Shown here in pieces: positions 49,762 through 59,405 of a stretch of DNA of 64,000 bases (its first letter is position 1; each line of letters begins with the position of its first letter). Below the pieces are notes generated by a model. That model was not told where the DNA came from, did no database searches, and worked only from the letters and a program-made list of their open reading frames with translations. The translations under genes were made by a program, and so were the position numbers. The stretch comes from Hoylesella shahii DSM 15611 = JCM 12083. Lineage in GTDB: Bacteria; Bacteroidota; Bacteroidia; Bacteroidales; Bacteroidaceae. The stretch is from the NCBI RefSeq assembly GCF_000613445.1, contig NZ_BAIZ01000008.1:1-64000 (forward strand). The letters run 5' to 3'.

Positions 49762-52700
49762 ATGATGAAAATGTATCGCCGATTGCGGATGTTAAGCAAA
49801 CATTCGCTATTGTTTCTAACGGTCCTATTCGTGGTTTTGAACTGCTTACCTGTGGCAGCGCAGAACGCAACTATCAGTCCTAAACTCGGAAACCTTATCT
49901 CTGCCTATACGCATCAGAGTTCTGAGGTAGGGTTTGAGTCGGGGTATGGCTCGCTTTGGCAGCACAAGCAGTTGCCAATTACTTATTCTTGTTCTGATTT
50001 TCCCACGCTGTCGAAAGATGGCGTGTTGGGTAATCACACTTGTAACTTGCTGTATTATACCAAGAATGGACGGGAGAAGATGATACAAGTGGCGGGTCCT
50101 GCACCAAATTATACATCCCTTGCTTTGCCAAAGGGATATAGGATTACGCGTTATAAAATAATTATTTCAGATTCTTTGGATGCAATTTCAGACTATAGTG
50201 TTTTGGATGGTCGAATAAAAGATTTGAAGTATGGTAGGTATAGCGATTGGTATTTTGGCGAAGTGGCTAAGAATGATATTAGGCCTAATAGTGAAGCTGC
50301 CAATTACCAACGCCCAACTTATCGTAATGGCGCATATGTAAGAATAGCACGAACTGCGCAAAAGAAATCTTACACCATTGAACGGAAAGGCGAAGACATG
50401 GGCAATATTCTCTATTTCTGCTTTTCAGGAAATACTCATAGACTCAGTACTGCCGGTATTGCTTATGATAGTATTCAAATTTGGTTTACTGCAGACAAAG
50501 AGATTGAATGTACACTTTTACCAAATGTGGAACACGAAAACTATGTTAGTCTTTCGGAGAATGTGATGACACTTGGTAAAACAGATGTTGGGAATTTGAA
50601 ATTATTCGAAAAGAGAGGTACAAAATACTATGGCTACGATCAAAAACACAGTTTGGAGATGACTGCTAGTATCAATCTTTTCGAAGAAGGGGCAACAGAT
50701 GGAGAAACGTGGGATGCTACTCGTGGTAACAAAACAATTAAATGCGTGAAAAGTAATGACGCAAAAGGCGACGAATGGTATGCTCTGCGTTCGGGAACTT
50801 TCTATATTGAAGCGCCAACATCTGCACGTGTTCAAGGAGAAAGTAAAAACGTGAGGGTGCCTGTTGGCTATCGCATCACGGGGGTTAAGTTCGATTATAA
50901 AACTGATCAATACAAGAAATGTGGTTTTAGATTGCGTAATGGCAACACTTATCTAGATAGCGAACTCAAGGGCGTTGCTAGGGAAAATGCTGCTATATGG
51001 CATCGCACATCTTACAATGAATTGTATACATTGGTTGATGGTGCGCCCAAATACTTATCGTATCAGATGCCGTGGGAGCCAGGTTATATTGCTCGAGCAA
51101 AAATAGCAGACGAGAATAAACATGTTAGGTTAGATGAAAATAATAATTCGTTCTACCTCTATATTAAAAGGTATGAAGGCACAGAGAGTAAATTTTGGCT
51201 AAGCGTAAAGCCAGGAGAAACGGCGTATTTTACAGAAGCAAGAAATCAACAACTAAGAGTCGAAGCTGTTGAGATGGTTGATAATTCCACCCCGTTCCGC
51301 CTCATTACTTATGATAAAAAGGGCAATTATAGGTCTACTGTGGATGTTTCGGATGAAACTGGTGGTGGTGTCGAGCTTCGTGATTACAATAACGATGCCA
51401 TCAAGTTTAGAATTGAGGGCACAAGTCATGTGGCCAATCCCACTGCGTTGTTGAGAATAACATTGTACATGGAGGCGCTTAATCCTTATATCAATACGGT
51501 AAATGTGGTGTGCAACGGCAAATATAATAAAGTTGTACGTACTTTTGAGGCACAAGACTTTAATCTAGGAGGAGAAAAGTTTGTGTATAAGGTGCCAAAG
51601 GGCTTGTCTGATCAAACAAAAGTGCAATTTTCGTTCGATAGTTTGAAGTCTGAATTTGCCGATGAAACCTATGGCTATCCTCATGTTCCTCATCATTCGC
51701 GTTATAGTTTTGTGGGGTCTGAATATTATAAGGCGCTGCAAGATAGGCTTTACGACCATGTGGATCTTGTGGAAAATTGCGATTATGGTAAGAAAATTTC
51801 TGTTAGCGCTGCTGGAAATATCGCGTTCCCATTTAATAATGCTGGTGAACTGTCGAACACCAACAAGCTAAAGCCTTCTGCTTATTTTTCTGAGAAGCCT
51901 TTTACCTTAGATGTTTACTCGAAAACAGAAGGTGAAGAGGTGACCATTATCGATGGTCAAGTTAGTAAGAAAAAAGCAAAAGGTAATTTCTCGCCAACCA
52001 ACGCGCAGCTACAAAATAAGGAAACAAAAACGATGTATCTGTACACCACAGACGAAACGCGCTATAATATTGCGCCAACAAAGGGGGAACAGCACAGAAG
52101 TTTTGCTTATTATCAAACCACTATAAAGCTTGAGTTCGCTAGTTATACGGCTAGGATTAAGTGGGTGCCACTTTATAATAAGCCTATGTATGATAAAGAT
52201 GATGCGCATAAGCGTCATCTGGATGATAAAATGTTTGGCGCTGAGATTCAAACCATTGAGTCGGGTGTTGATGGTAACAAACCTCAAGAGGGTGCAACTA
52301 GTGAGTTTGGTTTCCTTTCGCTTAATCAAATTATTGAAGCGCTGGAGGATACTATACGTAAAGACGGTGGCGTAAATGGGCCAAAGTCTCTAAAAGAAGT
52401 GCTTTACATTGATGGTTCAAAGTTGTTTGACATCTTGCCCGTGAGTCAAACTCAAGATTTGGTGCATAAGCTCGATAGTTTGCGTGGGTTACTGGCAAGT
52501 AATGCGTTGATATACTTGCCTTATCGTTCAAAAACCTTGGCTAGTGTTCCTAATACGGCGCTGAAATACGAAGGAAAGCCTGGTTTTGAAGGTAGAAACA
52601 ATCTTGTTCTCGTTGATAAGATGCCTTTCTTTGCACCTTACGACATTCAGTTGCGCCCCGAATGTTATGCTAGCTATACACGAAATATAGCTCCAACATT

Positions 52701-53529
52701 TCATGGTAGGGTAGACTATGCCACACTTGTGTTGCCTTATGGGCTTACAGTTGATAAAGATGGCATACACGAAACTAAGGGTGAAGAAGAATCGAAGTTC
52801 TATATGGGTAAGATTGCTAAAGAGTCGGTAGTGTATAATAAGAATGATAAACGCAATCATGAGGGTGCTGATTATGGTGATATGACCAAGCTAGAGAAAC
52901 TAAAAGCTGGCAAGAGCGAGGCTAATCAGCCTTATGTTATCAAAGTCTTGTCGGGGCATGGGGCTAAGAACGTGTTTTTTGTGGCTAACGAGAAGGGAGC
53001 ACTTATAAAGAAAACGCCTGAAGCGCTGATGGGATTGGTTGCTAGCGATGCGGTTAGCTGTAAGATAACAAATGTGACTACGTCTCTCAAGAGTTATTTC
53101 ACATACTCTGGACGTAAGATAAGCAAGAGTGGAAACGAGATGGTGTTCTATTTCTCGCTCAATAGGTTTGTTGCATTTAAGAATCTTAGTAAGGATGATT
53201 TATTCCTGTATCCCTTCCGTTCGGTGTACTATGCCGATAATCACAAGGTTCTTCAGTCTAAAGGTTTCAATTCGTTTGGAGTTACCTTCGACGATGTTGA
53301 TGATGTAACGCCAACCGCTATACAAGACGTACAAGAAGAGGTTGTGCTGAAAGTAACTCTTGGTGCTGGGCATATCACAGCTGAAGCAAGTAAAGATATT
53401 CCGCTTAATGTGTTTAACCTGTCGGGACAATGCGTTGTTAGAACGTTGATAAAGGCAGGCAAACCACAAACGTTCTATCTTGCGCCAGGTGTGTATTTGG
53501 TGAATGGAAAGAAGATGATAGTAAATTAA
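49762..53529 (+). CDS. Large exported paralogue 2 with T9SS-like tail, unknown function
   Basis: 1255 aa; a second ATG three bases later matches the starts of the other two copies and is equally likely. Signal sequence (LLFLTVLFVVLNCLPVAAQ). It shares the YTHQ block, both cysteines of the N-terminal pair, the strand motifs LPKGYRITRYKIII and VPVGYRITGVKFDY, the HHSRYSFVGSEYYK block and the C-terminal FNLSGQCVVRTLIKAG / APGVYLVNGKKMIVN tail. Divergence is spread over the whole length, so the paralogues are old and not a recent duplication. Function unknown; likely displayed on the cell surface. Confidence 0.75.
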   Translation: MMKMYRRLRMLSKHSLLFLTVLFVVLNCLPVAAQNATISPKLGNLISAYTHQSSEVGFESGYGSLWQHKQLPITYSCSDFPTLSKDGVLGNHTCNLLYYTKNGREKMIQVAGPAPNYTSLALPKGYRITRYKIIISDSLDAISDYSVLDGRIKDLKYGRYSDWYFGEVAKNDIRPNSEAANYQRPTYRNGAYVRIARTAQKKSYTIERKGEDMGNILYFCFSGNTHRLSTAGIAYDSIQIWFTADKEIECTLLPNVEHENYVSLSENVMTLGKTDVGNLKLFEKRGTKYYGYDQKHSLEMTASINLFEEGATDGETWDATRGNKTIKCVKSNDAKGDEWYALRSGTFYIEAPTSARVQGESKNVRVPVGYRITGVKFDYKTDQYKKCGFRLRNGNTYLDSELKGVARENAAIWHRTSYNELYTLVDGAPKYLSYQMPWEPGYIARAKIADENKHVRLDENNNSFYLYIKRYEGTESKFWLSVKPGETAYFTEARNQQLRVEAVEMVDNSTPFRLITYDKKGNYRSTVDVSDETGGGVELRDYNNDAIKFRIEGTSHVANPTALLRITLYMEALNPYINTVNVVCNGKYNKVVRTFEAQDFNLGGEKFVYKVPKGLSDQTKVQFSFDSLKSEFADETYGYPHVPHHSRYSFVGSEYYKALQDRLYDHVDLVENCDYGKKISVSAAGNIAFPFNNAGELSNTNKLKPSAYFSEKPFTLDVYSKTEGEEVTIIDGQVSKKKAKGNFSPTNAQLQNKETKTMYLYTTDETRYNIAPTKGEQHRSFAYYQTTIKLEFASYTARIKWVPLYNKPMYDKDDAHKRHLDDKMFGAEIQTIESGVDGNKPQEGATSEFGFLSLNQIIEALEDTIRKDGGVNGPKSLKEVLYIDGSKLFDILPVSQTQDLVHKLDSLRGLLASNALIYLPYRSKTLASVPNTALKYEGKPGFEGRNNLVLVDKMPFFAPYDIQLRPECYASYTRNIAPTFHGRVDYATLVLPYGLTVDKDGIHETKGEEESKFYMGKIAKESVVYNKNDKRNHEGADYGDMTKLEKLKAGKSEANQPYVIKVLSGHGAKNVFFVANEKGALIKKTPEALMGLVASDAVSCKITNVTTSLKSYFTYSGRKISKSGNEMVFYFSLNRFVAFKNLSKDDLFLYPFRSVYYADNHKVLQSKGFNSFGVTFDDVDDVTPTAIQDVQEEVVLKVTLGAGHITAEASKDIPLNVFNLSGQCVVRTLIKAGKPQTFYLAPGVYLVNGKKMIVN

Positions 53530-53541
53530 ATAAAAGCAGCG

Positions 53542-53718
53542 ATGAAAAAGAAGAAGTACATTATGCCTCGCGTGCTGATGCTTAGCCTTGTTGTTGATAC
53601 TAATTTTACAGCAGGTTCGTGGCAGTCGGATGAGCCTGGGGCAAAGTCAAATAATTCTTTTGAAGAGCAGATAAATCCTAATGAGGATGGTGGAGATGTT
53701 CTGCCTTATGCAGGATAG
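53542..53718 (+). CDS. Small peptide of cassette 2, 58 aa, unknown
   Basis: ATG at 53542, 12 nt after the large gene. MKKKKYIMPRVLMLSLVVDT, then GSWQSDEPGAK and NNSFEEQINPNEDGGDVLP to the stop. The core block is identical to the other two copies while the tail varies. The frame is short and easily missed by gene finders. Confidence 0.65.
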   Translation: MKKKKYIMPRVLMLSLVVDTNFTAGSWQSDEPGAKSNNSFEEQINPNEDGGDVLPYAG

Positions 53719-53726
53719 GTGCAAAG

Positions 53727-53756
53727 ACGAACTTACGATGTGTGTCGTAAGTTCGT
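53727..53756 (+). terminator. Terminator of cassette 2
   Basis: acgaacttacga, loop tgtgtg, tcgtaagttcgt, followed by ttttcttttcg. The stem sequence differs from those of cassettes 1 and 3 but remains paired. Confidence 0.88.
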
Positions 53757-54242
53757 TTTTTCTTTTCGTTGTTGTTCTTATTATGGGGCTTTGTCTGGGC
53801 ATAACTGTGTGTCTGAAATGCTCAAAAGCTCGACGGGCGATTTGTAGGCTATATATTCTTTGTTGGTTTATATAGGTTTGCGGTATGGCAATATGCTTGT
53901 TGTGTTTATGTTTTGTATATTGTGTTCGTTTTTATTGTAATAACTGTGTGTTATAATCAATAAATACGAAGTGAAGTTATCTTTAATGTTTTTTGTTTCG
54001 TTGTATATAACTAAGGGATATTATGCATGAGTTTGTTTTGGTTTTGGTGGTGTTGTATTTGTATTAAATACTTTTATTATAGTGTTTTGTCGCTAATTTG
54101 TGTGTTGGCTATCTGTTAAGAACGATAACAATTGTTATCAAATAAACATGTTGTATAATATATATATGGCATTTTAAATGTAAAAAATAGGAAATATAAG
54201 AATTATTTTCTTTATACTTTATTATTTGTTGTGTTTTTTAAC
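53757..54242. other. Intergenic stretch between cassettes 2 and 3
   Basis: ~485 bp, AT-rich. No gene, repeat or structured element recognised before the promoter of cassette 3. Confidence 0.5.
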
Positions 54243-54250
54243 TACCTTTG
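54243..54250 (+). promoter_or_regulatory. Promoter -7 box of cassette 3
   Basis: TACCTTTG in the shared core ttttaactacctttgc. TTTG at 54225-54228 lies 14 nt upstream. Confidence 0.6.
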
Positions 54251-54299
54251 CAGCGCGTTAAGACAATGTTATGGAATGCAATTGTCAACTAATATCACA

Positions 54300-54368
54300 A
54301 TGAATAACATTGGCACACCTGAGAAACATCATACTCAAAATGTTCACAGCCTACGCGAAGGCAAGTAA
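54300..54368 (+). CDS. Upstream ORF (leader peptide) of cassette 3, 22 aa
   Basis: Encodes MNNIGTPEKHHTQNVHSLREGK after the conserved sequence ttgtcaactaatatcaca. The first eight codons align with the cassette 1 leader, with nearly all differences silent. Confidence 0.48.
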   Translation: MNNIGTPEKHHTQNVHSLREGK

Positions 54369-54464
54369 AGTCTAGCTGATTGCCAACGAATATGTCGCAA
54401 ACAATGCAGTATTCAAGGCATTAAAAGGCGTGCAAACAAACACTTATACAGTAAAAACGAATAC

Positions 54465-54516
54465 TGATATGCCTCACACAGGGCCAAACCATGGAGAACA
54501 GCCTAAGAGGATATCA
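54465..54516 (+). ncRNA. Conserved leader hairpin, cassette 3
   Basis: tgatatgcc (54465-54473) pairs with ggatatca (54509-54516) with one bulged base, followed by tgatgacataaa. The stem is a little weaker than in cassettes 1 and 2. Confidence 0.45.
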
Positions 54517-54546
54517 TGATGACATAAATAAATTAAGGTATCAATA

Positions 54547-57500
54547 ATGAAAATGTATCACAACTTGCGAATGTTAATTAAACATCCGTTAATGTTAGTC
54601 GCAGCCCTTTTAATAGGTTGGGGCTGCTTGCCTTTGTCGGCACAGAATGCTACGGTCAGTCCGCAGCTGGGTAATCTTCTTGCTGCTTACACTCATCAAA
54701 GCAATGAATTTGGTTTTGAGGGTGGTTATGGTTCGTACTGGCAGCACAATCAGTTGCCTATCACCGTTACATGTTCTGATTTTCCTACGCTGTCTAAAGA
54801 TGGTGTATTGAGAAATCATACGGGTAACTTTCTTTATTACAAGCCTGTTGGTTCTGCAGATGGTAAAGAAAAGTTTCTTTTTATCTCAGGCACAGCCCCT
54901 ACTTACTTGTCTATAGCTATGCCAAAGGGATATAAAATAACGAGCTATAAAATCGTTATTCACGACGGACTTACTCCTCCAGACACCATGAATTTAAATC
55001 ACCGTATACCCAAATTGCCATTTGCGCGTGCTATTAATTGGAAATTTGGTGAAGTGGATAGGTCTCACATTAGAGAAAATAAAGAGGAAAATGGGCAATA
55101 TATAGACCCTGTCTTTCGTAGAAACGAGTATGTAGAAATCAACAAAAACACTCCAGGGCTTCGGTATACGATTCAACGTGAAGGCGACTTGGGTAACATT
55201 CTCTATTTTTGTTTTTCTGGTAACAGGGGTTGGTGGAAATCTGCTGGTGTTTATTTAGAACTCGTCGAACTGACATTCTCTGCAGGCAATAAATTCGAAT
55301 ATCCTCTAACGCCAACTATCGAACACGAAGATTTTGTTAGTCTATCTAGCAACAACATAACACTAGGTAGAACTGATGTGGGCAATTTAAAATTGCGTAC
55401 CAAGAATAAAGCCACCTTGTATAGTTACGACCAATGGGATGTTCGTGAAATGACTGCCGACATCAGACTTTTTGAAGAGGGAGCCACAGATGGCCTTACT
55501 TGGGATGCTACTAAGGGTAGAAAAACCATTAAATGTGCAATTAGTAATGATGCTAAGGGGAACGAATGGTATGCCTTACGTGCTGGTACATACTATGTAG
55601 AATCGCCCACAACGGCTAATATACAGGGCGAGAGTGGCAATGTTCAGATGCCTGTTGGCTATCGTATCGTTGGGGCTAAGTTCGATTATAAAAAAGGTAG
55701 ATACAGCAAGCCGGGTTTTACGCTGCATAGGGGTAATGTTTATCTAGATAAAGATCTTAAAGGTGTGGATGAAAAGGATGCTGCAATATGGCATCGCACG
55801 TCCGGCGACGAGATGTACACTCTTGTTGATGGCAAGCCTAAATACCTGGTTCTTAGTAAAAAAGTTCTGCCTGGTTTAAAATTTAATGCCGAGCTTTCTG
55901 ATGAAAATAAAAGGGTTAAACTTCTAAAAGAAGGAAATGCTTATTATTTCTGGAAAACAAATCCACGTGGAGGAGAAAAGTTTTTCTTGTGCGCAAAAAA
56001 AGGAGAAACGGCTTATTTCCAGAATAATGGACCGGAAAGACTCTTTCAATTGGCAGTGAAAGGCCAAGAAGAGTCAACTCCATTCAACATCATTACCTAT
56101 AGTGCAGATGGTAAACAGGGTACTACGCATGTTATTGGCAATCGCACCAAAAATAACAGTATCATGCTTAGTGGTCTTAACAACGATGCCGTTAAGTTTA
56201 AGATTGAAGGTAACGGAGAAGCCGCAGACCCCACAGCCTTGTTGCGAATTACTTTGTATATGGAACCTCTTAACCCATACATCAAGTCGGTAGATGCGGT
56301 ATGCGAACACGAAGGTATAGAGCTTTCGCGAACTTTTGAGGCGAAAAACTTTACTCTTGGTGGTGATGCTTTCGTTTATAAAGTGCCTAGAGGCTCTTCT
56401 ACTTCGGTAAGTTTGCCCTTCAAGTTTAGAAACTTAACGTCTGAATTTGCAGATAATACTTATGGTAAATTGTCTAATGGCGGAAACTCGCGATACCATT
56501 TTGTGGGTTCAAATTACTATAACGCTGTAGCAGACAATCTATATACCCATGCAGATTTGGTGGCCTCTTCAGATAATTATCAAGATAAAATCGAAGTTAA
56601 TGTGGCTGGAAACATTCCATTCCCATTCAACAATGCTGCCGAATTGTCTAATAAGGTTAAACGTCCAGAATCGGCCTACTTGTCTGAAAAGAATTTCACC
56701 ATAGATAATTATAAGACTGTTTTTATAAAGGATGAACGAGGTAATAAGATATATGGCAATTACTCTGCTGATAACCTCACGTTGAAAGCGAACGAAACAA
56801 AGACGATGTATCTATACACTAGCGACGAAACACGCTATAACATCGCTCCTACTCAAGGTGAACAGCACCGTGCCTTTGCTTATTATTTCACTACGATAAC
56901 GTTGAAGTTTCAAGACTACGACCCTGTGGTAGAGTGGGTTCCTGTTTATAAAACACCGATGTATTATAAGACTAAAGATGAAAATCACTATACCCCAGGC
57001 ATTATGTATGGTGCTGTGATAAAGACCACTAAGAAAGACGACGATGGCAATATGCATCAAGAGGGCGCAACAAGCGAGTTTGGTTACCTTACTGTTGACC
57101 AAATTCTTGGAGCGATGAATAAGTCGATAGCCGAAAAACATGGCGTGGGAGCGCCTAAAAGTCTTAAGGATGTGCTCTACGTAGACAATACAAAGCTGTT
57201 TAACATCTTGCCTGCTAATGCCAAAGAAGATAGGGTACACAAACTCGATAGCATGCGAATGCTTTTAGCAAGTAATGCCATTATCTATCTGCCTGTTACA
57301 GCAGAGGCTTTGGCTAGTGTGCAGCATACAGCATTGAAATTGAAAGAAAACAAAGGTTTTGAAGGTAGAACCAACTTTGAGTTAATCGACAAAGAACCGT
57401 TCTTTGCGCCATACAGCATCCAACTTAAAGACGATTGTTATGCTAGCTACACGCGTAAGGCAACCTCGCGAGGCATGGGTCGTGTAGATTACGCCACACT

Positions 57501-58311
57501 TGTGTTGCCCTTTGGCCTAAGCGTTACTCATAAGGGTGTGCATGCCAACACCGTTGGTACTCCCTGTGAGTTCCGCATGGGTAAGATACAAGATAACTCT
57601 TTTACATATAAGGCCAAAGACAAAGCAAACCACGAAGGCGCTGATTATGGAGTTAAAGCCAAGCTTGCTTTCCTTGGAAAGGAAGGTAAGAGCTATGCCA
57701 ATACGCCTTATATCATCAATATTGATAAAGCCTACGGTAATGGTGACGTGTCGTTCGTAGCCACTCAACCTGGTGCACTTATTGAGAAAACACCCGATGC
57801 TTTTGATGGAATGGTTACAGGAAATGCAGCTAAGTGTCATATAGCTGGCCCTTACACCCAAATAAAGAGCAGTTATACCTATGCTGGCCATGTGATAGAT
57901 AGAGCTTCAAACGACATGATATTCTATTTCTCCCTCAATAGATTTGTTCTGTCTGCCAATCTTAGTAAGAAAAAGAGTAAATTGTACCTCTTCCCATTCC
58001 GCTTTGTTTACTATGCCGACAATGGTCAGGCGCTCTTAGCTAAGGGATTCAACTCGTTTGGACTAACTTTCGACGATGACGACAACCTAACGCCTACTGA
58101 TATACAAGATGTGCAAGAAGAGATTGTGCTGAAAGTAACTGTTGGTGCAGGGTTGATAACAGCCGAAGCACGCAAAGATGCACCGCTTAGTGTGTTTAAC
58201 TTGTCTGGACAGTGCGTAACGCGTACAATGATAAAGGCTGGCGAAACACGAACCATCCATCTCGCACCAGGTGTGTATGTGGTGAATGGTAAAAAGATGA
58301 TTGTTAACTAA
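54547..58311 (+). CDS. Large exported paralogue 3 with T9SS-like tail, unknown function
   Basis: 1254 aa. Signal sequence (LMLVAALLIGWGCLPLSAQ). The shared N-terminal YTHQ block, MPKGYKITSYKIVI and MPVGYRIVGAKFDY strand motifs, KTMYLYTSDETRYNIAPT and the C-terminal FNLSGQCVTRTMIKAG / APGVYVVNGKKMIVN tail are present. One cysteine of the N-terminal pair is lost (NHTGNFLYY), so a disulfide there cannot be general. It has one more upstream difference, a QREGDLGNILYFCFSGN segment in place of ERKGADMGNILYFCFAGN. Role unknown; likely surface-exposed. Confidence 0.75.
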   Translation: MKMYHNLRMLIKHPLMLVAALLIGWGCLPLSAQNATVSPQLGNLLAAYTHQSNEFGFEGGYGSYWQHNQLPITVTCSDFPTLSKDGVLRNHTGNFLYYKPVGSADGKEKFLFISGTAPTYLSIAMPKGYKITSYKIVIHDGLTPPDTMNLNHRIPKLPFARAINWKFGEVDRSHIRENKEENGQYIDPVFRRNEYVEINKNTPGLRYTIQREGDLGNILYFCFSGNRGWWKSAGVYLELVELTFSAGNKFEYPLTPTIEHEDFVSLSSNNITLGRTDVGNLKLRTKNKATLYSYDQWDVREMTADIRLFEEGATDGLTWDATKGRKTIKCAISNDAKGNEWYALRAGTYYVESPTTANIQGESGNVQMPVGYRIVGAKFDYKKGRYSKPGFTLHRGNVYLDKDLKGVDEKDAAIWHRTSGDEMYTLVDGKPKYLVLSKKVLPGLKFNAELSDENKRVKLLKEGNAYYFWKTNPRGGEKFFLCAKKGETAYFQNNGPERLFQLAVKGQEESTPFNIITYSADGKQGTTHVIGNRTKNNSIMLSGLNNDAVKFKIEGNGEAADPTALLRITLYMEPLNPYIKSVDAVCEHEGIELSRTFEAKNFTLGGDAFVYKVPRGSSTSVSLPFKFRNLTSEFADNTYGKLSNGGNSRYHFVGSNYYNAVADNLYTHADLVASSDNYQDKIEVNVAGNIPFPFNNAAELSNKVKRPESAYLSEKNFTIDNYKTVFIKDERGNKIYGNYSADNLTLKANETKTMYLYTSDETRYNIAPTQGEQHRAFAYYFTTITLKFQDYDPVVEWVPVYKTPMYYKTKDENHYTPGIMYGAVIKTTKKDDDGNMHQEGATSEFGYLTVDQILGAMNKSIAEKHGVGAPKSLKDVLYVDNTKLFNILPANAKEDRVHKLDSMRMLLASNAIIYLPVTAEALASVQHTALKLKENKGFEGRTNFELIDKEPFFAPYSIQLKDDCYASYTRKATSRGMGRVDYATLVLPFGLSVTHKGVHANTVGTPCEFRMGKIQDNSFTYKAKDKANHEGADYGVKAKLAFLGKEGKSYANTPYIINIDKAYGNGDVSFVATQPGALIEKTPDAFDGMVTGNAAKCHIAGPYTQIKSSYTYAGHVIDRASNDMIFYFSLNRFVLSANLSKKKSKLYLFPFRFVYYADNGQALLAKGFNSFGLTFDDDDNLTPTDIQDVQEEIVLKVTVGAGLITAEARKDAPLSVFNLSGQCVTRTMIKAGETRTIHLAPGVYVVNGKKMIVN

Positions 58312-58324
58312 TAATGATACAGCA

Positions 58325-58501
58325 ATGAAAAAGAAAAAGTACATAATGCCTCGCGTACTGATGCTGAAACTTACTATTGAGACACAATTGACCGCAGGCT
58401 CGTGGCAGTCAGACGAACCTGGAGCAAAGTCTGACAACTCGTTTGATGAGGATATATATCCCGATGAAGATGGTGGCAACACCTTGCCTCGTGTAGAATA
58501 A
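58325..58501 (+). CDS. Small peptide of cassette 3, 58 aa, unknown
   Basis: ATG at 58325, 13 nt after the large gene. MKKKKYIMPRVLMLKLTIET, then AGSWQSDEPGAK and an acidic tail (SFDEDIYPDEDGGN) ending LPRVE. With its siblings it defines a peptide family linked one to one with the large proteins. Confidence 0.65.
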   Translation: MKKKKYIMPRVLMLKLTIETQLTAGSWQSDEPGAKSDNSFDEDIYPDEDGGNTLPRVE

Positions 58502-58507
58502 TCATTA

Positions 58508-58540
58508 AGGTGGGTTTGCGATGGATGTCGCAAACCCGCT
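58508..58540 (+). terminator. Terminator of cassette 3
   Basis: aggtgggtttgcga, loop tggatg, tcgcaaacccgct, followed by tttgttttc. The same loop as cassette 1. Confidence 0.88.
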
Positions 58541-58570
58541 TTTGTTTTCTGCCCACGTAGTAATCTGCAA

Positions 58571-58710
58571 CAGCCACGTACCAATGCGCAGCGCTATCAA
58601 GAGACAATGTGCAAGACAATCATGCAGAAGTCTGCGCCACAGCCATGTTCCAATACACAGCGCAACCATGTATCAATGCACAGCGCAACCACGTATCCAT
58701 CCTCAACGCA
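58571..58710. repeat. Degenerate 23-bp tandem repeat
   Basis: Units of the type caaccaygtaycaatgcacagcg start at 58639, 58662 and 58685 (last one partial), with an isolated unit at 58571. It lies between terminator 3 and the thioredoxin terminator. Confidence 0.7.
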
Positions 58711-58760
58711 GCCAAGGGGCTTCTCGCAACGCAAAACTCAGCAGCGATAAGCACACAAAA

Positions 58761-58792
58761 AAGTGCAAGATGCGCTTAGGCCTCTTGCACTT
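58761..58792 (-). terminator. Terminator of trxA
   Basis: aagtgcaaga and tcttgcactt form a 10-bp stem with a 12-nt loop. On the minus strand it is followed by ttttttgtgtg. Confidence 0.82.
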
Positions 58793-58821
58793 TCTTTATT
58801 ATTCGTCTTAAAGCGTAAAGC

Positions 58822-59136
58822 TTACAGCAAGGCTTTGAATTTAGCATCCAATGTTTCCTTGTTGGTAGCACCCACAAACTTGTCTACCAGCTGTCCGCCT
58901 TTGAAGAACAAGATGGTGGGAACGCTACGTACTCCAAATTCTGATGCGATTTCGTCGTTCTCTTCTACGTCGCATTTTCCTACAACAATCTTACCATCGT
59001 AGTCAACTGCCAGTTCCGAGATAACAGGGCCAAGCATTTTGCAGGGTCCGCACCATGTTGCCCATAGGTCAACTACCAATGGCAATTCGCCATTCTTGTA
59101 ACTCTCGAAGTTTTCTGTTGTGATTTTTACTTCCAT
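58822..59136 (-). CDS. trxA: Thioredoxin
   Basis: 104 aa, the standard thioredoxin length. The redox site WCGPC is at residues 28-32 (VDLWATWCGPCKM), followed by the conserved KCDVEENDEIASEFGVRSVP with the cis-proline. Cytoplasmic disulfide reductase serving ribonucleotide reductase, peroxiredoxins and methionine sulfoxide reductases. It starts with MEVKITTENF, without a signal peptide. A single gene with its own terminator. Confidence 0.95.
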   Translation of the reverse strand: MEVKITTENFESYKNGELPLVVDLWATWCGPCKMLGPVISELAVDYDGKIVVGKCDVEENDEIASEFGVRSVPTILFFKGGQLVDKFVGATNKETLDAKFKALL

Positions 59137-59405
59137 AATGATGTATTCCTTTCTTATTTGTTACTAATCTATTTTTGGGTTTGTTTTGTATATCTTCTTT
59201 TAGTGCAAACACTGTGCCATAAAATGTTTGTTAAGTCTATTCCTTTTTCTTTCCAATTGGTTTAAGTGTTGCAAAGTGCACTCATTTTGTACACAATACG
59301 TGTTGGCGAGTGAGTTTCTAGGCGGTGTCTTGTTACGTGTCAGCCATGTGCAATAATGCCATGTGCAATAATGTCATGTGCAATAATGTCATGTGCGGCT
59401 GTCAG
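59137..59405. other. Gap between trxA and the element before dnaE's end
   Basis: It holds the 16-bp tandem repeat at 59345-59398 and AT-rich sequence expected to carry the trxA promoter, but no clear TAnnTTTG box was found. No gene seen. Confidence 0.5.
59345..59398. repeat. 16-bp tandem repeat, about 3.4 units
   Basis: Units catgtgcaataatgyc start at 59345, 59361 and 59377, with a partial fourth (catgtg) at 59393. Confidence 0.8.
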
